DNA of 8,051 nucleotides from an uncultured Oscillibacter sp. (GTDB lineage: Bacteria; Bacillota; Clostridia; Oscillospirales; Oscillospiraceae), in contig CAOJHG010000075.1 of assembly GCA_948435975.1 (NCBI GenBank), positions 1 through 8,051 on the forward strand, in the 5' to 3' direction. Made by a program: the position numbers and the translations under genes. Positions within the stretch are counted from its first letter, which is position 1. The number at the start of each line of letters is the position of its first letter. Below, in pieces: positions 6,668 through 8,051 of the stretch. The notes beneath the pieces were generated by a model that saw only the letters and a program-made list of their open reading frames with translations, made no database searches and was not told the origin of the DNA.

Positions 6668-6944
6668 TACACGCTCCAGCGAGTGGATTGGCGATTTGTC
6701 CGTTTGGCTTCATGAGAATTCTGATGATAATTCCGAACAGCTCTCCAGGCTCAAAAGAAATCTCAGGACGGCACTCAAAAGCGAACTTACCCCTCGGCAG
6801 AGAGAGATCCTGGAGCTTTGCTTCTTTCACAACATGAACCTCACGCAGATCGCTCAGAAGCTCCACCGCAATAAATCCACCATCTCCAGAACCGCCAAAC
6901 GCGCTAAAGACAGACTCAGACGCGTCTTGAGATATTCCTTTTGA
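6648..6944 (+). CDS. Sigma-70 region 4-like small transcription regulator
   Basis: A 98-aa DNA-binding protein. Residues 46-95 read as sigma-70 region 4: L-T-P-R-Q-R-E-I-L-E-L opens it, and N-L-T-Q-I-A-Q-K-L-H-R-N-K-S-T-I-S-R-T-A-K-R-A (64-86) is the helix-turn-helix that would contact a -35 element, followed by a basic helix. Region 2, needed to melt the -10, is absent, so it is unlikely to be a full sigma factor; a late-gene activator that touches RNA polymerase or a partner is the better reading. Residues 1-45 are acidic and helical. The ATG at 6648 has AAGGAG 11 nt upstream. It ends the long operon and is followed by a hairpin. Confidence 0.85.
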   Translation: MRDTRFDTRSSEWIGDLSVWLHENSDDNSEQLSRLKRNLRTALKSELTPRQREILELCFFHNMNLTQIAQKLHRNKSTISRTAKRAKDRLRRVLRYSF

Positions 6945-6964
6945 AAACCCTGCCGGGACACGTA

Positions 6965-7004
6965 AGAAAATGCACGCTTTCTTTGGTAAAAACGTGCATT
7001 TTCT
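6965..7004. terminator. Bidirectional terminator hairpin after the tail/sigma operon
   Basis: Left arm AGAAAATGCACG (6965-6976) and right arm CGTGCATTTTCT (6993-7004) are perfect 12-bp reverse complements around a 16-nt loop. The GC-rich core TGCACG/CGTGCA is flanked by AAAA on the left and TTTT on the right, so on either strand the core hairpin is followed by a short U run. It lies 20 nt after the sigma-like stop. It should end the operon and also block minus-strand transcripts that read through from the XRE gene at 7454-7702. Confidence 0.75.
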
Positions 7005-7152
7005 GCTGGCCTGGATAAATTCGTTCTTCCTAATCAATTCTGCTGCTGCAAACGACTTCTGGGAACTGCAATTAAAATGTGGCGCTTGCATCATGTATTA
7101 TTTTCCAGCATATGTGTAGAATCAAGTCAAGAAATGTCGAGAGGCGGCGGTC

Positions 7153-7428
7153 ATGATGGAGATTCTAAACGCATATCTGAAGCCTCTGCGTGCTTTCATG
7201 GCGTCCGATTTTTATACAACCCGCAAGGCCCTGTCTATCACTCAGATGGAAATGGCTGACATGCTTGATATCGACCTGCGCTCATACGCCGACCTGGAGC
7301 ATGGAGCCAGCTTATGCAGCACCCGCGTATTTCTTCGGTACATTTTTCTCTGTAAAAAAGACAGGATGCAGTTCCTGAAAGACATCGAGGGCGTGCTTCG
7401 GGAGGTTGACGACGACTTGTTGAATTGA
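7153..7428 (+). CDS. XRE-type helix-turn-helix regulator (plus-strand paralogue)
   Basis: A 91-aa protein with one HTH domain (about residues 23-51: T-R-K-A-L-S-I-T-Q-M-E-M-A-D-M-L-D-I then R-S-Y-A-D-L-E-H-G) and a C-terminal part L-C-S-T-R-V-F-L-R-Y (54-63) followed by an acidic helix. About 35 of 60 aligned residues are identical to the minus-strand gene at 7454-7702, including the LCST-VFLRY block, so the two are paralogues. Start: ATG at 7153 with another ATG next at 7156; only a weak GAGAGGCGG precedes it, unlike the strong site of its partner. I see no clear promoter. Target unknown; a phage-state or excision regulator is a guess from location. Confidence 0.8.
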   Translation: MMEILNAYLKPLRAFMASDFYTTRKALSITQMEMADMLDIDLRSYADLEHGASLCSTRVFLRYIFLCKKDRMQFLKDIEGVLREVDDDLLN

Positions 7429-7453
7429 CATTTGAGGAGCCTGGAACCCTTTG

Positions 7454-7702
7454 CTAATTGTCCCACAGCAGGAGCGCTTCCAGTTCCTCCAGCAGTTCAA
7501 GCGCGTCTTTTCCTTGAATCCGCATATACCGCAGAAATACAACCGTCGAGCACAGACATTTCCCATGCTCCAAATCACTGTAGGACCGTGTGGCGATGTC
7601 TAAACGTTCGGCCATTTCCTCCTGCGTAATGCCGAGCTGCTTTCGTGTGGCGCGGAAGCAGCATGACATTTTTTTACATAATCTCTCTTTCTCTGCGAAC
7701 AT
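7454..7702 (-). CDS. XRE-type helix-turn-helix regulator (minus-strand paralogue)
   Basis: An 82-aa protein with an HTH at about residues 18-47 (T-R-K-Q-L-G-I-T-Q-E-E-M-A-E-R-L-D-I, then R-S-Y-S-D-L-E-H-G) and the same L-C-S-T-V-V-F-L-R-Y segment (50-59) as its neighbour. An acidic Leu-rich C-terminal helix (65-80) may dimerise. It starts at ATG 7702-7700, with AAAGGAG (7709-7715 on the plus coordinates) 6 nt upstream; Met12 has no such site. It is convergent with the plus-strand paralogue, 25 nt apart. A promoter at 7782-7810, an overlapping palindrome, and a leader hairpin that covers the ribosome binding site suggest control at both transcription and translation. It is the natural candidate for the repressor-like gene at this end, but that is inference. 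Confidence 0.85.
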   Translation of the reverse strand: MFAEKERLCKKMSCCFRATRKQLGITQEEMAERLDIATRSYSDLEHGKCLCSTVVFLRYMRIQGKDALELLEELEALLLWDN

Positions 7703-7710
7703 GTGCCGCT

Positions 7711-7745
7711 CCTTTCTTTATCTCAGATTTAATAATAAAGAAAGG
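7711..7745 (-). promoter_or_regulatory. Leader hairpin covering the ribosome binding site of the minus-strand XRE gene
   Basis: CCTTTCTTTAT at 7711-7721 and ATAAAGAAAGG at 7735-7745 are a perfect 11-bp inverted repeat with a 13-nt loop. In the minus-strand mRNA the 3' arm contains the AAAGG of the Shine-Dalgarno AAAGGAG; a further CCG/CGG could pair across a 2-nt bulge (AG). There is no U run, so it is not a terminator. It would lower translation of the XRE gene unless opened, or serve as an operator in DNA form. Confidence 0.65.
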
Positions 7746-7781
7746 CGGTGCGCGGCTTCTGTATGGCGCAATTTTCTTCCT

Positions 7782-7810
7782 ATTATACAATGTACTTCAT
7801 TCCTTATGAA
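7782..7810 (-). promoter_or_regulatory. Sigma-A-type promoter of the minus-strand XRE gene
   Basis: On the minus strand TTCATA (7810-7805) and a perfect TATAAT (7787-7782) are separated by 17 bp, the optimal spacing for the housekeeping sigma factor. The -35 matches TTGACA at four of six positions. Transcription would start near 7775 and give a leader of about 70 nt that includes the hairpin at 7711-7745. Confidence 0.65.
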
Positions 7811-7811
7811 G
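7795..7811. promoter_or_regulatory. Palindrome over the -35 box, possible XRE operator
   Basis: CTTCAT (7795-7800) and ATGAAG (7806-7811) are 6-bp inverted arms around a 5-bp spacer. The right arm lies within the -35 hexamer, so a dimer bound here would block RNA polymerase. Dyads of this size are typical for small XRE dimers; autoregulation by one or both XRE proteins is inferred. Confidence 0.45.
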
Positions 7812-7903
7812 CACATTCGTTCTCAGTTTCTAAATTGCATACGCTTTTGCTTGCGCCCGGAATAAAATCCCGTTTTTCCAGTTATTATGCCGATTTTATA
7901 ACA

Positions 7904-7926
7904 GGGTTCAACTCCCGCCACCTCCA
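7904..7926 (+). other. Probable attR: 3' end of tmRNA (ssrA) without the rest of the gene
   Basis: The run from GGGTTCAACTCCCGCC to CACCTCCA has the layout of a tRNA-like 3' end: 3 nt of the 5' T-stem, T-loop TTCAACT, 3' T-stem CCCGC, 7-nt acceptor strand CACCTCC and discriminator A. The T-arm agrees with the tmRNA 3' end as I recall it from E. coli (GGGTTCAACTCCCGCCA), and CACCTCC can pair with the GGGGGTG-type 5' end common in tmRNA. Upstream bases (ATAACA) do not complete the T-stem and no tmRNA body exists in the window. This is the pattern left when an element integrates into the ssrA 3' end and restores the gene at its other end. TCA instead of CCA follows. A tRNA gene target is the alternative. 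Confidence 0.72.
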
Positions 7927-7941
7927 TCATATTCATACAAC

Positions 7942-7980
7942 AAAAAAACATCCGAAGGGCATGTCGCTCTTCGGATGCTT
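7942..7980. terminator. Two-sided intrinsic terminator at the chromosomal border
   Basis: CATCCGAAG (7949-7957) and CTTCGGATG (7969-7977) form a perfect 9-bp stem that extends inward by GGC/GCT (one G-U pair) to a 5-nt loop. On the minus strand it is followed by seven Ts (A-run 7942-7948), a textbook terminator for the gene ending at 7997. On the plus strand CTTTCTTTATTTT follows, so it could also end a plus-strand RNA such as tmRNA before integration. Confidence 0.85.
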
Positions 7981-7996
7981 TCTTTATTTTGGAAAA

Positions 7997-8051
7997 TTAT
8001 TTTGCAGCTTTAGCGGCGCGGATGGCCTCAGTGAGCAAGGGAGTCACTTTG
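7997..8051 (-). CDS. C-terminal end of an unidentified convergent chromosomal gene
   Basis: On the minus strand an open frame enters from the right edge and reads KVTPLLTEAIRAAKAAK before a TAA at 7999-7997. Only 17 codons are visible, so the product cannot be named; the Ala/Lys-rich helical ending is common in highly expressed housekeeping proteins. A strong terminator starts 20 nt after the stop, which supports it being a real gene end. It lies outside the attachment site and is taken as host chromosome. Confidence 0.55.
   Translation of the reverse strand, partial: KVTPLLTEAIRAAKAAK

Larger units (their letters stand above)
51..7926 (+). mobile_element. Right part of a myovirus-type prophage (PBSX-like tail module to attachment site)
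   Basis: Ten consecutive plus-strand genes from 51 to 6404 have the order and families of a contractile-tail baseplate cluster of the PBSX/xkd type. They are followed by small regulators and then by a tmRNA 3'-end fragment at 7904-7926 with no tmRNA gene in front of it, which I take as the right attachment site. The left end (head genes, packaging, integrase, second attachment site) is outside the window. Whether it is a complete phage, a defective prophage or a phage-tail-like particle cannot be decided here. Lysis genes are not seen in the part shown. Confidence 0.85.

Noticed and set aside
7094..7122. Possible promoter (TGTATT - 17 bp - TAGAAT) for the plus-strand XRE gene
   Set aside because: The -35 matches only two of six positions; too weak to list as a feature.
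7590..7865. Plus-strand open frame of 91 aa across the XRE promoter
   Set aside because: Antisense to the XRE start, promoter and leader; no ribosome binding site and no recognisable domain.
7881..7902. GTTAT ... ATAAC inverted arms just before the ssrA fragment
   Set aside because: Could be an integrase arm site, but 5-bp arms in AT-rich DNA arise easily by chance.

Overview
The window is the right-hand (tail/baseplate) end of an integrated contractile-tailed prophage in a moderately high-GC Firmicute, most likely a gut-type Clostridia lineage. That placement is inferred from the PBSX-like gene set, strong AGGAGG ribosome binding sites and frequent GTG/TTG starts; no taxonomic marker gene is complete here. 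Bases 1-50 are not biological: they are an Illumina TruSeq index adapter left on the contig end, so real DNA starts at base 51.

From 51 to about 6404 a tightly packed plus-strand operon follows the order of the Bacillus subtilis PBSX xkdO-P-Q-R-S-T-U-V tail cluster: the last codons of the probable tape-measure gene, a LysM tail protein, a gpD-like hub, a DUF2577 protein, a DUF2634 (gp25/XkdS-like) protein, a baseplate J/gp47 protein, a DUF2313/YmfQ wedge protein, a tail-collar fibre, a coiled-coil protein and a protein with two CBM5/12-like sugar-binding modules. Junctions are 4-nt or 8-nt overlaps or short gaps, which points to translational coupling. Together these genes build the tail tip, baseplate and receptor-binding apparatus. 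No holin or endolysin is present between the fibre genes and the end of the element.

From 6434 to 6944 two overlapping small genes encode a helical 77-aa protein and a 98-aa protein made of little more than a sigma-70 region 4 helix-turn-helix. The unit is closed by a perfect 12-bp hairpin (6965-7004) that looks like a bidirectional terminator. After it, base composition drops to a lower GC content and two small paralogous XRE-type regulators lie tail to tail (7153-7428 plus, 7454-7702 minus). The minus-strand one has a recognisable promoter overlapping a palindrome, and a leader hairpin that would cover its ribosome binding site.

At 7904-7926 the sequence matches the T-arm loop and 3' acceptor strand of tmRNA (ssrA), but the RNA gene upstream of it is missing. 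This is what is left at the far end of an element that integrated into the ssrA 3' end, so the phage/chromosome boundary is placed here. Beyond it are a two-sided terminator and the last 17 codons of a convergent chromosomal gene on the minus strand.
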